The translations under genes were made by a program, and so were the position numbers. Below the pieces are notes generated by a model, which was not told the DNA's origin, did no database searches, and saw nothing but the letters and a program-made list of their open reading frames with translations. From NCBI RefSeq assembly GCF_003369915.1, contig NC_046673.1, positions 5,812,001 through 5,876,000 of the forward strand: 64,000 nucleotides of DNA, in the 5' to 3' direction. The DNA is from Drosophila miranda (Eukaryota > Arthropoda > Insecta > Diptera > Drosophilidae). The number at the start of each line of letters is the position of its first letter. Positions within the stretch are counted from its first letter, which is position 1. Shown here one piece after another: positions 30,926 through 43,215 of this stretch.

Positions 30926-33900
30926 ATGGCCGAGCTAAAATTCGAGGCTCCCCTGGCAAAGTTCGAGGAGACAGATGAGTGGGGCGGCTGTGACTTCATC
31001 TCTAACCAGAACGCCCTCAATGACACGCTTAACCTGAACCTGAAGGAGGTCAGTGTGGGCAGAAAGCCAGATGCCTCCAAGCTTCGCCTCCTTGAAGATG
31101 CGGTCCGTGACGCGCATATCAGCAAGAACGGCGGCGTCGGCAGTAGCGCCGGGACCATCAGTCCCAATTGCAATTCTTTGTTGAGCGGATCCGTCACCGA
31201 TCTGGGCGTCTCCGACGCGGGCCTGGTGCCTGGCGACGGAGAGGGGCTGGACAAACCGTCGGCGGCCCAAGGGGATCATGTGGACAACTTCACAGAGACA
31301 TTCGGCGGCAGCCTGGAGGATCTGGTCAACACGTTCGACGACAAGATAACTAAGTGCTTCGGCAACTACGAGGAGAACGTCGAGGAGCTGGCCCCGGTGC
31401 AGGTGCGCAGCCAGGAGGAGATCATGAATGAATGCCAGTGAGTAGCCCAGCCATCCTGTATCCACATTCTCGAGCGCTCTTGTATTATGTAAAGTGCATC
31501 ATTGTGTGCTGGTTTTGTCTCTATTGCGACGCTGCTGGCGGGTAGTGCGCATGCCCCACTCATCCTCCCCCGGGTCCAACCAAGGCTAACCCCGGCCTCA
31601 CATAAAGACGTAATCCTAGTAGGTGGTGGTAGTTTCTGGATCGATAAAAGTGTCGGGAGTTGTTTTTCGCTCTTTCGATATATTCCAACTGTATACGGGG
31701 GAACACTGTTGCTCTGTGGGTGGATGAGGGAACGGGGGAGTGAGGCTGCAGATGCACTACATAAATTCTGCCCTGTCAGGTTCCGTCCCGCTTGTCCAAA
31801 GCTAAACCATGACGATAACGGAAGGGAAACAGTTCGAGTGTGGGGCGCAATAAATTATTTCATATCCAATGTCCATAAATATACAAGCAAACAAACGGCA
31901 TAATCCGCTAGGGCCCGCTTTTAGTCTTCGTCTGTCCAGCGGGCAATTGCAATAAAAACAAAAACCAATGGCGCACAAAATTCTTTCCGGCAATCCGCGT
32001 GACATCAGCCATTCATTCGACTGTGAGCGCAAATACTCGCCCACATCCTGTGCAAATCAGCTTGGAGAATAGCCCAACATTGTCGCAAATATTGAGCAAT
32101 ATACATAGGTACATATACATATGTATGTGCCATTAGATCACAGTACTAGGCTTAAAGCTTACCGGACCATCGTCACCAGTTTTTGCCCCCTCTGCAACAG
32201 TTCTTTCTTGTTGGCCATCCCCTGTTCCACCTGTCAATGTTTTTCTCTTTCCCATCCAAGCATGTACATATACAACACACATAGGCACCTACACACACAC
32301 ACATGTGTGCACACATATTTAGCGCATTGAAGATGGTTCACATAAAGCAAACGGGAAAACGGTCAGACACGATTACGATGCGGAAACTCGAATTTTAGCT
32401 AAACGCATGTTCTGCATATCACGACTGCGATGAGCGGTTCCAGCTAAGAGCATCTGGTCGACTTGGTGAAACTTGTTCAGTCCTGATTCTCGGCTGTCCA
32501 GCAGAGCTGCATTCCCACCTAGGGCTCTCTGCCCTTCTTCGTAACTGTATTCCAAGGACAACCCAGATAGAAATTCTGTTCGCTGGGCAAGCGAGGGAGA
32601 GGGACGGAAGGAGAGTGAGAAAGAGAAGATGGGTAGAAGCTAACGGATTTGCCATATGCCAATTATGGCACAGTACTACCCATATAGGCCGGACTCCTCC
32701 GGTTTTGATCGTAAGGCACACGCCACAAGAGCCGGGGGAGGGGTGGGAGAGAGAAAGTCGTGACAACGGTGCCAAGTCTCTAGTACCAACATTTAATTGG
32801 GCTGCTTGGCGGTTGACTCGGCGTTTTCAGCCGAGTGAAGCCCAAAATCGATTCCCGTTTTGACCAGAGTTCAATGTTCTGCGTTCTGCCAAAGACAATA
32901 ATAACGACCCTACATTTCAATGGTCATATGCAGCGAGGTATTTGGAATTCGACGCGACGCACGCTGAATAGCCAAAGGACAATTATTCTAATCTGAAGTC
33001 TTGTATGAAATACATTATGTATTTAAAAATAATTAAAAATAAATACTGCGCAAAATAAGATTTTTCTGTAATGCATTCCACAGTAATGGGTCTTTGACAG
33101 CGCCATCATTAAAACCCATGCAAGGAGGCAGATCTAAAATGTACGGGACTTGTGTGCACTCACACGGCTAGATCTCAGTCTCATGTATAGAAGACCCTGG
33201 AGCCACCTCTAGAGCCAGGCAGAAAAAATCGAGTACAACCCATTCGTATGGCGTTACTCATGTTACTATTTATATGAATAGACCTAATAGTATATCATAC
33301 GATATATTTTGTTTACTTTTTCCTTTGCCACTAGCTCTCGTCACCCTTTCAGACGGTATCAGCCAGATGTAGGGCCTTGTAGGGCCAACCATTGACTAAA
33401 ATTCCCATTTTATAAAGAAATGTTTAGTGGAGAACAAATTTGTGTTCTTTGAAAAGGTACAGACAAGGACACAGTGAGTGACATAATTCGTAGAAGAATT
33501 ATTTCTTTAAGGCTAAACTGAAGAACATATTTTCATGCGATTCAGTATGACTGTTTACGTTTTGAGATTTGGGCCCAGTTGGAGGGATTTTCAATAGATT
33601 ACCGAAGAATTGATGAATTTGAATTTACATATTCGGGTGTTGTCCTTCTACTATATATGTACATATGTATGTTTGTACGTTTTTGCACTCACCCAAAGCC
33701 GTTCTCGACTCTAGGTTGTTGGCTGTTAAATATTGGGGGCGATGACGGGGTAAGCAACCGCCTAAGCAACCGGCAACCGCCCTCTTATGTAGTAAGAGCC
33801 AAATAAAAACAATAAAATAATTTATACAAATGTATATTTGTACATACATATGTATGTATTGTCACTTTATGGATGGATGAGTCATCCAAGCGACATGTCG

Positions 33901-34391
33901 TAGCGTGTTTACGGGGCAAGAAAGAGAGCGCTGGAGAGCGCTAGAGAGCGAGAGCGAGTAAGCTTAATGTGTATCAATTTGAATGCATTACAGTGCGGTG
34001 CAGGACCTGGCTTGGGGTTGTTGCTGCTCTTATTGCACGAGAGCCGTTTCCGGGCCGCAAACTTTTCGGACCCCACTGGATTGGGTCGGACGGGGGTGGC
34101 TGAAAGGACGTTAACCTTTTAGGCATTGTTTCGAGGCGTCGCCGAGGGCACAGACACAGACACAAACACCCCTCACTGCAAGCCTACATGATACATACAT
34201 ATATGTGTGTGTGTGTGTGTAGGTGCTTGATAATTGTGGGAGGGAGATGGCTTGAGCGAACCTAACCTCACTCAATCTAAACCTTTTCCGCGACTTCCTC
34301 TGCTTCTGCCTCTGCCTCTGCCAATATTGGCGCCATTCAGCTATTATAGATGTCTGACTGCCGTAAGAGATAGACCTGATGACTAATTCAC

Positions 34392-34422
<31 letters not shown>

Positions 34423-35659
34423 CCGGAATACGCTTTTGCGTCGGGCTATTACATCATAAGGCAACGAAAACAAGGAAAACAAACGAAAAATAACATTTTA
34501 AATACAGTCAAGGACAACAGAAAAAGGAGCAGCAGAGAGAACAAGGAAGAAGAGGAGGGAGCATTAGTGGGGAACAGAGTATTTGAGTGGATCTTTTATA
34601 ATTGGGTGCGTCCCCGATGCTCCTACATAGAGATGCGAATGGACCGTGTCTTCTCGCGTGTCACGCATCTTGCGTGCTCGTTCAAAACACGACGAACCAG
34701 ATGATCAGATCTAATACAGTAACGTCTAAATCATCGGCCGGCAAGCCCCTCACGCACTAAAAAAATTTGGAAATATGCATGCTCTAAAAATACACTAAAA
34801 GATCTCAAATTAACTAAAAAATCACACAAATTCAACCCCTAAAGCTACATACTTGCTATTTAATGACCCGGCGACGCTTTTCGAAGGAATTGGAATGCAT
34901 TGCAATATTCATAAAAGTTTTAAGAAGGAGCGGGAACGTTGTGAGCCGCGGCAAGGGCCGCAAATCCACCACAAATCTCATACACCCCTATATACTCTTT
35001 GAGTATCGACGACGACCGTGTTGGACCCTGTTTGGACAATTTTTGACAGTGCGTTTTGGAAATATGTATTTATATTTTTTTTCGTCTTGGGTCGTGCCGA
35101 AAAATTTCCTTGCATGCCCATCTCTAACTCTGAGTCATTGAGACTGGAATTGGGATGGGATGAGATGATGGGATGAATCTGTTCGGCCTTATGACTGAGA
35201 GTGAGAGGCGGGGGTGTCGGGGGTACCCAAAAGTCCTCGACACCAGACACAACAGTCATTGAGCAGGCAGCAGCGAGTCGCCTACGCACAGTGGACGAAA
35301 TTATCAATATAGCACACAAAACTTCTGGCTGGTACAAATATCAGAATATACAAATCGGTTTTTGCAGAAATATGTAGAACAAATAATTGCATTTTTAGGT
35401 AAAACGATATACGATATACGAGCTTTTGCTTAAAAAAAAAACACACCCAATAAACCGATGGTGGACTGCAATTTATTAGGAATTTAAAATGGAAAAGTTG
35501 TATTTTTGCCCATACAAAATCCCACTGTTATTTCCGCCCTCACAATTTTGAAAACACTAATAATGATGGACCATGTCTTGTCTATCGATTCTGATTCTGG
35601 TTAAGATCGGATCATTTTTATAGCCACAAGGAACAAATGAAACTGCAGTGGCTACCTAT

Positions 35660-35691
<32 letters not shown>

Positions 35692-38600
35692 TCTTCGTCA
35701 GACGCTCTTCGTAAATGAAAAATGTAAACCGATAAAACCGAATATATAAAATTCTTCCAAACGGTTTGATCAAACAGCTATACCAAACGATATATAAAAT
35801 ATATTGCAGAAATTACGTAAATCATAAGCTTTTTTTTCTGTCTCTCTCTCACACTTTCCTTCGTGGTGCACTGTGTGCGTCCTCTGGCGGAGAGGAGCTA
35901 TACTGACTGGGTACAAAGTAGATCCGCGGCCTTTGCCGCAACTCAAAACGTTCCTCCACGTTTTAATTATACAAATTATACAAAATATAAGTAAAAATCG
36001 TATTTAAAAAAATATGGAATAAGTATTGGATGGCATTCCTTCACTCTTAATCAGAGACCCTAAAAAATAGTAATTTTTTTTTATTTTGAGTAAAGTTGAA
36101 CAAAGGGAAAATGGTGGGGTGCTGAGGCGTGAGGCGAGGCGGCGGGAGGTTGCATCTCCAATCCGTTGGCACTAATGCTCAGCTCTGGAAATTCTAGCTG
36201 TGAAAGCACTTTGTCTGGCTGCGGCACATGCAACAAAGCTAGGCATCACCCACAGAGACAGTTGTAGGAAATGTGCTGAGCCTGGGGCAATCGAAGCCCG
36301 GCTCTCTCAAGGGCAAGGAGGAAACACCTGGGCGCCCCGGTGCTGGCATCGCTGGAAGATGCCTCCCAAGAGGACGCCACAGGAACTGCTGGCCTTTGGT
36401 CTAAAAACACCTCGATTCTCGGGGACTTTAAAACCACATAAACACTCCCCCTATACGGATAACTAAGGGCCATACTGGCCTATGCGTGGCCCCGTTAAGG
36501 GCCAGCAAAACGGAACACTGCCGCAGCGCACTTTCCTATAAACATAAAATAGGGCCTTGTCGACACCTGGTGCAGAGCGATTAATAAACGTATGGAAAGA
36601 AATTACAATATTCCACTTCGTTTTCATTCCGGCCATGCCCGTCTCTGGTATGTCCATGGGTCTTCGCATATTTGCAGTTATTTGTTTATGGGCCACATAT
36701 GTGTGTGTGTGTGTGTGTGTGTGCGGTATGTAACTGCGGTTTTAACGCTGTTAGATTGCCATGGAAGCCATAAATATTTATAATTTCTTTCTGTCTTTCG
36801 CTCTCCGCTCACCACACCGTGGTGGGTCTTCAAGTGGCTCCACCGATCCAGCAGACTCTTTGGCTCTCTCTCTCTCTCTCGTGCGTTTTGTTCGTTTGAA
36901 TGGCCTATTTATACACATTAATTATAAATCGAATAAACCCGGGAGCCCGAAATTCCTAGGGAAATTCTCCGCGAACGTCCTCTACCATGGACTCGCATTT
37001 GGCTCTTCTTTTTGTTGCTGTCACTGGCTGTGTCCCCATTCCCCCCTCCAATCGAACCGCCGTCTGCCAACGCAAAGTGTGAACCTCCTAAAATTAGAAG
37101 CACTTTGAAGTTTCTGTTGTGGTTGCATATATTTTGTTCTCTTCACTCTTCAAAGAGGCTAGTCTAGTCCTAGTACCTAAAGCATTACAAATTTTTGGAG
37201 AGAAGCTAGGCCCAAACCCACGAAAACTTTCACACTCGTCCCAGCGACAGCGACAGCGACAGCGACACCCTCTCTTCTTTTGACATCTCTTTGTTAGACG
37301 CCTGGCCTGGCCGAACAACTCTTTGGCTTGGCCATTAATCGCAGAGAAAATGGAAGAGCGATACCCCCTTAAAAGTGCGCAAAAGTGCGTTTTAATAGGA
37401 AAAATAACCCGATTTGCAGTCAAAATATGTCAAATATGAATGGAACGGATCCCTAAGACTTGACTGCATACCTTAGAGCGGAACAGGTAACGTCTGGTTG
37501 TCTCTAGTTACCAAGCAAACATTTTAAAGGGTATGAATTGGTCGTACCAAGATGGCACGAAGGTATTCTCTTCGGTTGGCGAAAATTCAATGTGTGGATG
37601 ATGTAGTGTCCGCTGCGGTTGAGTGAAAATACCTGTGAACCAACTCCAAAAGACAGTAACAATAACAAGGGAGACACGAAGAGCCGAAAGAAGAATTTCG
37701 AGGGGGTTTGTACAGATCATAGACTCTGAGTTTCACCTTTGTGGTATTTGGGTTGGGTTTCGATTCGCAAAATGATTGTAAAGATCTATCAACTCTACAA
37801 CTCGTAACATCTGATCCGATAGGTCTGAAACTCTCCTCCCAAATAATCTCCATTGGCATATGTATTTCAATTTAAGTAACAACGTAATTGATTATATTTT
37901 CCTCAAACTTTGGTTCGTCATCCCCCAAAAGTATAGCCAGAAGAAAGCGTATGTTCCTTATTTATGCTTGATCAGCATCAATGGGCGCGTCGATATGGCC
38001 ATTTCCGTCAGAGATTATAAGACCTAGAGTGCAGACTCCTAAGATATCACAATGAATCAAGTTGAAAACTGAAATCGCAGAATAATAGAGAGTACGTGAG
38101 TTGGCGGCCCAAAACGTTTCGACTGCTCTCATCCAAGAGAGCCCTAACGTTTCAGGCGGCTTCTTGAAGATTGTTTTCCTCAATGATTTAGCCAGAGACT
38201 TGATAGCAAGGGATCGGAAGAGACCTTTGGTCTGCCAACAACATCTGAGATTTAATTTTAGAAACTGTTCCATCTAGAGTGTGATCTTCGGTCGCTTGTG
38301 AGCTTTATTGTGACCATTGAAAAATACCACAATATTCGTTACACTTTTGGGAATAAATTGCGGTTTTACTTGGCTGCGGAAAGATAGGCGCAAAAAGTTA
38401 CGCTCCACCAAATACACGGTACAAAACGGTACGTATTCAAATTAGATGTCTTCGGCGGTACGAGACCATCCATCCATCCGGTCCGATCTCCGATTCGTTT
38501 CATACATAAATCTTAACTTCTTCTCAAACGTGTGCGATAATAGGATTTAACAAAATATTCAATTTCCGATGAGCAGAAATTCACAGATATCCAGAGAGCT

Positions 38601-41600
38601 CTTGTTCTCTTTCCTCCCATAGTGACCAGAAGTGTTTGTGCTTCTGTCTCTCTCTCTTATTAGCAGCTGCTGCAACCATTGCGCTCTCCCGATGCGCTCT
38701 CTTTGCGGGTCTTATTTTGCTTAGCCCAACAGCTAACGAGTAGCACCTGTCCGCTTTAAAAACTGCTTCTTCCTCGCTATCAGATAAAGATCATATGATA
38801 GTTCTTGGCGACTTCAAGTTGTCAGGTGCTGATTGGTCTTCGGCCGATTGCTCGATCTGTGCTTTACATCGGATCCGACCCTAGTGTTAATGTTAGCCCC
38901 CTGACGACCCCTACCATTCGACTTTCGAAGCGTCGCTCGATATAGGACCAACTGTATTGGATCGGTCGGGTAGGCTTGACACATTTTTCTTCTTTTTCTT
39001 CCCGCCTTCCTGTCCGATGAGATCTGAGAAAACTCAAAACCTAAAAAACTTAAGAAAGCACGAGAACGTTGAAAGAGTCACGTTGGCGTAACGAATCCAG
39101 TTGCCTGGACGGGAGGGGACTATGTGGGTCCCATAGGTGGCTGTGGTGATCATCAGAATAATCCATCCATCTTCATTATAACGATGATGTAATGGCTAAT
39201 TTGTGGCTCTGTGTGTTGACTCATCTCGGACGACCAACCATTTATTTGTTTATCTAAATGCACGCAATTGGAATTCATTAAAATGTTCCTATTTCCGTCA
39301 TAAATGTATATCAGGGAAATAATATTCGACCAAACGATGAGAAACGATGTTATGTGAGGCGGCTCTTTCGTCGTTTCGGCAATCTGCCATGCCACTGAAG
39401 CCTACTGTTAATTGTCGGAGAGTAATGAATAATGAATTGTGGCAACTTGCTCCACATCAGAAACGTGGTGCGTCACAGAGCTCCCGAAACAGCAGAAGAA
39501 ACGCCACAATGTAGCGATACTCGAAAGGTATACGGTATACATTGGTAGCCTCCCTTAAGCTTTTCCCGATCAGCAGGAAATCTTCTATGGCCCGTGCACA
39601 GTGTGTGCAGAACGGATTTGTCTCCCACCAAAACCGGATAAGTAGGATTTAAAGCACTCATGTCCTGCCAAAAGCTACGTGAGATAAAAGTTGGCTTCTC
39701 CGAAAGTTCCACTCTCCTAGGGCCCTAGGTCCGGGACAATACGTCGGGTCCATATGGACCCAAACCGTATTAATAAATTAATATCTTATAAGGTCTAAGG
39801 ACAAAGTACTGACGAAAGTCAGTGATGTACGGACTGTACTCGTATATACGGACTGAGTATCGGGCATGACAGTAGAGCCGCCGGCCTAGGCGCTGCCCAC
39901 AAAGTACCAGACCGTTAATAGAGTATTCTCAATCTTTTTCCCTAAGCTACCACGACAGACATAGAGAATTTCGTCCCCAATTTTCTTAACCGGTTAAAGA
40001 CACGAGAGTCATCATTATCCCTCTCTTTATAGTATCATTATCATCAGACTCCAAGACTCCAAGATACTTGTTGGGGGTTCGTTGTGTGTTCGCTTACGAT
40101 AAATGGTCGGTCAGCCGGAACATTTCATCTTTATTGGAGATGAAGGGGAATTTATTATTATTAATGTGCTTGTGTTAATTGCCCAAGGCGATGAAGGCGA
40201 TTCAGATGGAGAGATTGTGAGATGGAGATGATGTCTGTTGCAGTGGAAAGCCAGCTGTTGAATCCAAACAGAAAAATTAGCTTGATAGACTTGATCACGG
40301 CACAAGGAACTTAGGAGCTTGGGATGGGTTTGGTTTTATTACGGATGGGCACTTCTAGAGACCTCTGGAAGCATTGTTATGGCCTTCAGTCCATCTAGTG
40401 TCCAGGTGGGCTCTCCCCTTCGATAACACCGGGTTTCCCCAATGAACTGAAAGCTTTTTCTGGACAAGTCGCTCCTCAATGCTCAAAGAATCTCAATAGA
40501 GAGGAGAAGTAAGTCTTTAGGCAGCAGATCGAAGTTTCGATCAGCAAATAAACGCATGTCACGTTCCACTTTAAGATGTTCAAAATAAAATACTGTCAGT
40601 ATACACACACACAGGCTAGCACACAAATGTTCCAAGAACGAAATACTAACATTATCATCTCATTTTTAGAAGTGAGTAGCGCTCGGCATCTGAGTATTTG
40701 TGTGTATCTGTGTACGTGACCCAAATTCGGGGGGGGGGGGGGGGGGGGGGGGGGGGGAAATGTCATCAGCATCAGCATTTTTGATGTGTCAATGTTACTT
40801 CATAAAAGTGTTCCACTTGGCGTTTCCGACTTAGATTAGTTTCGTTCGCTCGCAGACTCGCAGAGTCTGTTGTTTTTTGTTGGCATTTGAAAAATTCATT
40901 CGTAATGTGTTCACTCCAAAACTGTTGCCCACACGAGAAGATATATGGCATGTATCTATAGTCGTATATTAATATGCACGATCATTGAAAAATGTACTCG
41001 TCCACACATACATGAATGTGTGTGCGATAAATGTATATGCCGTCCGCGGCACTTAACGAGCAAGAGCCAGCCCATCGCTAGAAAAATATGTAAATTTATT
41101 ATACTCGGTACTCGAAAAATGTATAGGGGTATATTAGGTTCGTGTAGGTGTCGTTTGCCACCCCATAAGGTGCATCCCTACATACTGACGGCCTGGAGAA
41201 GCCCTTCACTGTCACGCCACCTAGCGGAGTGAGCGAGATACAACGACCGGAGACAGAACGTTCCGTACTTTGCATACTTTGTAGTCTGTAATCATCAGAA
41301 TAAAATGTACTAAAAACACACTGGAAACACTCTATTTTTGTGGATACACTCCCCTTGCCACAGCCAGGCCTTACCCCTAGCCAGCACCACAGTTGTACCC
41401 TGCGTGTTGTCACGAACAATTTATGCGCTCTGCTTGTTTCGTACATTTCTCATCTTGTCTTGTCCATTTTTAATTTTTGCTGTCTTGCCTTGGGTTTTTG
41501 GTTTCTCGCGTCTTCCACGCCTTCCCAATGCCATGAATACTATGTACTTATCAGAATGCTTCAGCTGCATCTTGAGCAGTGCTTTGGTATTATTTTATAG

Positions 41601-41813
41601 ATAAAAACCAATCAATCTGTCCTTTTTGCGAGGACTCGCAACGTTTCGACTGCTTTTTGCCTACCTTAAACGAAACCTAACTCCAAGTTTATTCTGTTCT
41701 CTTCAGAATGTGGTGGACCATCACTGGAAACTTTGGAAACATTCTGCCCATCGACTGGTCCAAGTCGTATACCCGTCAGATGCACATGCCCACACTCAAC
41801 CTGGGCCAGAACC

Positions 41814-41844
<31 letters not shown>

Positions 41845-43215
41845 TCAGCGCAATCAGCACCAGCTCCAGAAACACCAGCACTCGTATCCACACACTCCAG
41901 GCGGCGACGAGTTTAACGATCTGGCCAGTGAGGACGAGGCGGTAGCCAACGACTTGGACATGCATGCGCTGATCCTGAACGGCCTGAACGGGGACATCGA
42001 CGACCAGCCCATCAAGACGGTCGAGGAGGTCATCAAGGAGATTGACGACATCATGGACGAGGCAGAGAGTCCCTTGGATGAGCCCGACACCTGCGAGTCG
42101 GAAGTCATAGAGAAGGCTCGCGAAGTGCTTGGGGCGCCCCTGTACGCAGAAAGTAGGCAGACAAATCAAATTCAATTTGCTTGAAACTAATGTATATGTT
42201 TTTCCCAAAACTTCCCAAAAGAGCTACAATATCTCAGCACAACACAGTTGAACGAACTGTACATGGAGATGGAGGTGCTGATCCAGGAACTGAGCGAGAC
42301 TCTGATCAACGAGCTGGCGCTGCGCGACGAGCTCGAGTACGAGAAGGAGCTAAAGAACTCATTCATCTCCCTGCTGCTGGCCGTGCAAAACAAGCGTCGA
42401 CAATACCACGTTGAGAAGAAGCGTGGCAAGTTCCAGGGTACGTAAGGGACACCTTTTTGTCCTGCCACTCGTGCAGTGTAGGGAGATGTACCCCATACAC
42501 AGCCGAAAGCGTTTCCAACTAACTATTAGGGCCTTTGGGTGGTCTGTTACGTATTAAGAGGGGCAAAGCTTTGGAAAACTTCAGATCCATTGTTCCCATC
42601 TTAGCTTTAGAGTTTGTTACGTCTAGAGTTAAATACATAAATACTAGATATCTGCAGGGCTCCATTCGAGACGTATGTAAGGCCAATAAAATGCATTCGA
42701 ATTGAGTTGAGCTGCGTTTCACAGACCTCCGGCATTGAGTTGTATGAGTTAGAATGAAGGGGTGCACAAAACGAAATGAAAGACAGACGAATTTTTGTGA
42801 GCGTACTCGGGGTATTCTCTCGTTGCTACATGGCTTTTCGTTGCAAGTGGGCAACACTGATTGCTGCCCAAATTTGCACGCAAAAAACAAAGCCCTCACT
42901 CTCACTTATTCAATTCGTGCCGCTTATATATATATATATATATTATTCTTACTTGCTAATAACATTGATTGACGTCTACAGGTCCCGAGCCCAAATACTT
43001 GACCACTGTTATTCCGTATCACCTGGAGAACGGTACGCCCAACAATCAGTCCCTGCAGGTCCTGATCAAGAGTAAGTTCAAGAGAGCACTGTAATCGTTG
43101 CAGCATTAATTGAATGGCTCTCCCCACCGCAGTACTCAAGGCCATAAATGAAGACAGCCCCACGGTGCCGGCTCTTCTCACGGACTACATACTGAAGGTT
43201 CTCTGCCCCACATAA
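30926..43215 (+). CDS. Unc-76: Unc-76 (FEZ1/FEZ2 family kinesin adaptor)
   Basis: Cytoplasmic adaptor that binds kinesin heavy chain and is needed for axonal transport and outgrowth. Five exons: 30926-31437, 41707-42152, 42222-42437, 42982-43071 and 43133-43215. Junction codons CAA, AAG, GGT and ATA keep one frame of 448 residues. Landmarks: MAELKFEAPLAKFEETDEWG, the acidic FEZ segment SLEDLVNTFDDKITKCFGNY, MWWTITGNFGNILPIDWSKS at the start of exon 2, then a polyGln run. The conserved coiled coil is LNELYMEMEVLIQELSETLI, and the end is PALLTDYILKVLCPT. I prefer the ATG at 30926 (CAAAATGG context); an in-frame ATG at 30905 is weaker and would add seven residues. Intron 1 is 10.3 kb and rich in transposon fragments. 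Confidence 0.95.
31438..35454 (+). other. Unc-76 intron 1, left part
   Basis: No supported coding frame. Holds microsatellites (GT at about 34204-34220, CA at 34392-34417) and a GAGAGCGCTGGAGAGCGCTA-type tract near 33924-33957. An ACATATGT-type palindrome cluster lies at 32112-32126 and 33838-33859. A short DINE-end remnant in reverse lies at about 34968-35010. First introns of this size in flies often carry enhancers; I cannot show one. Confidence 0.4.
35455..35965 (+). mobile_element. DINE element remnant with (CT)n tract
   Basis: Diverged copy of the right half of the DINE element. It has the AACAAATGAAACTGCAGTGGCTA segment, a 30-base (CT)n run at about 35662-35690, TGTCTCTCTCTCACAC and a GGCGGAGAGGAGCTATACTGAC segment. 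It ends CAACTCAAAACGTTCCTCCACGTTTT like copies A and B. An AT-rich block is inserted or expanded in the middle. Confidence 0.7.
36190..36540 (+). mobile_element. Decayed non-LTR element, ORF2 C-terminus and 3' end
   Basis: A frame with THRDSCRKCAEPGAIEARLS and a later LLAFGLKTPRFSG resembles the C-terminal Cys-rich region of jockey/LOA-group ORF2. It is followed by GGCCATACTGGCCTATGCGTGG-type 3' UTR sequence. Stops and shifts are frequent; no RT is left. Confidence 0.5.
36541..37964 (+). other. Unc-76 intron 1, middle part
   Basis: No coding support. Contains a GT run (36701-36722), a CT run (36867-36880) and a CGACAG hexamer tandem (about 37242-37267). Confidence 0.4.
37965..38095 (+). mobile_element. 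DINE core remnant
   Basis: GCTTGATCAGCATCAATGGG is the mini-me core with changes. It is followed by GTCAGAGATTATAAGACCTAGA and GAAAACTGAAATCGCAGAAT as in the full copies, with the (GTCY)n lost. Confidence 0.6.
38780..38870 (+). mobile_element. Fragment of LINE endonuclease
   Basis: A short frame reads DHMIVLGDFKLSGADWSS, which matches the VxGDFN core of LINE AP-type endonucleases (Asn changed to Lys). The similarity fades within about 30 codons. Too short to place in a family. Confidence 0.5.
38871..41706 (+). other. Unc-76 intron 1, right part
   Basis: No coding support. A run of 29 G (listed separately) and DINE-like scraps near 39840-39900 and 41100-41175. The 3' end gives a normal polypyrimidine tract and TTCAG at 41706. 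Confidence 0.4.
40729..40757 (+). repeat. Homopolymer run of 29 G
   Basis: Uninterrupted G run preceded by CCCAAATTC and followed by AAATGTC. Rare in fly DNA and hard to sequence, so the exact length is uncertain. Confidence 0.85.
41820..41844 (+). repeat. CAG tract in Unc-76 exon 2
   Basis: Pure CAG repeats encode an eight-Gln run within a Gln/His-rich linker. Likely polymorphic in length. Confidence 0.85.

Noticed and set aside
31502-31903. 133-codon frame after Unc-76 exon 1
   Set aside because: Begins inside the intron after a confirmed donor; no conserved features.
41338-41604. Two overlapping frames before Unc-76 exon 2
   Set aside because: Intronic, no splice or start support, and both read the same DNA in different frames.
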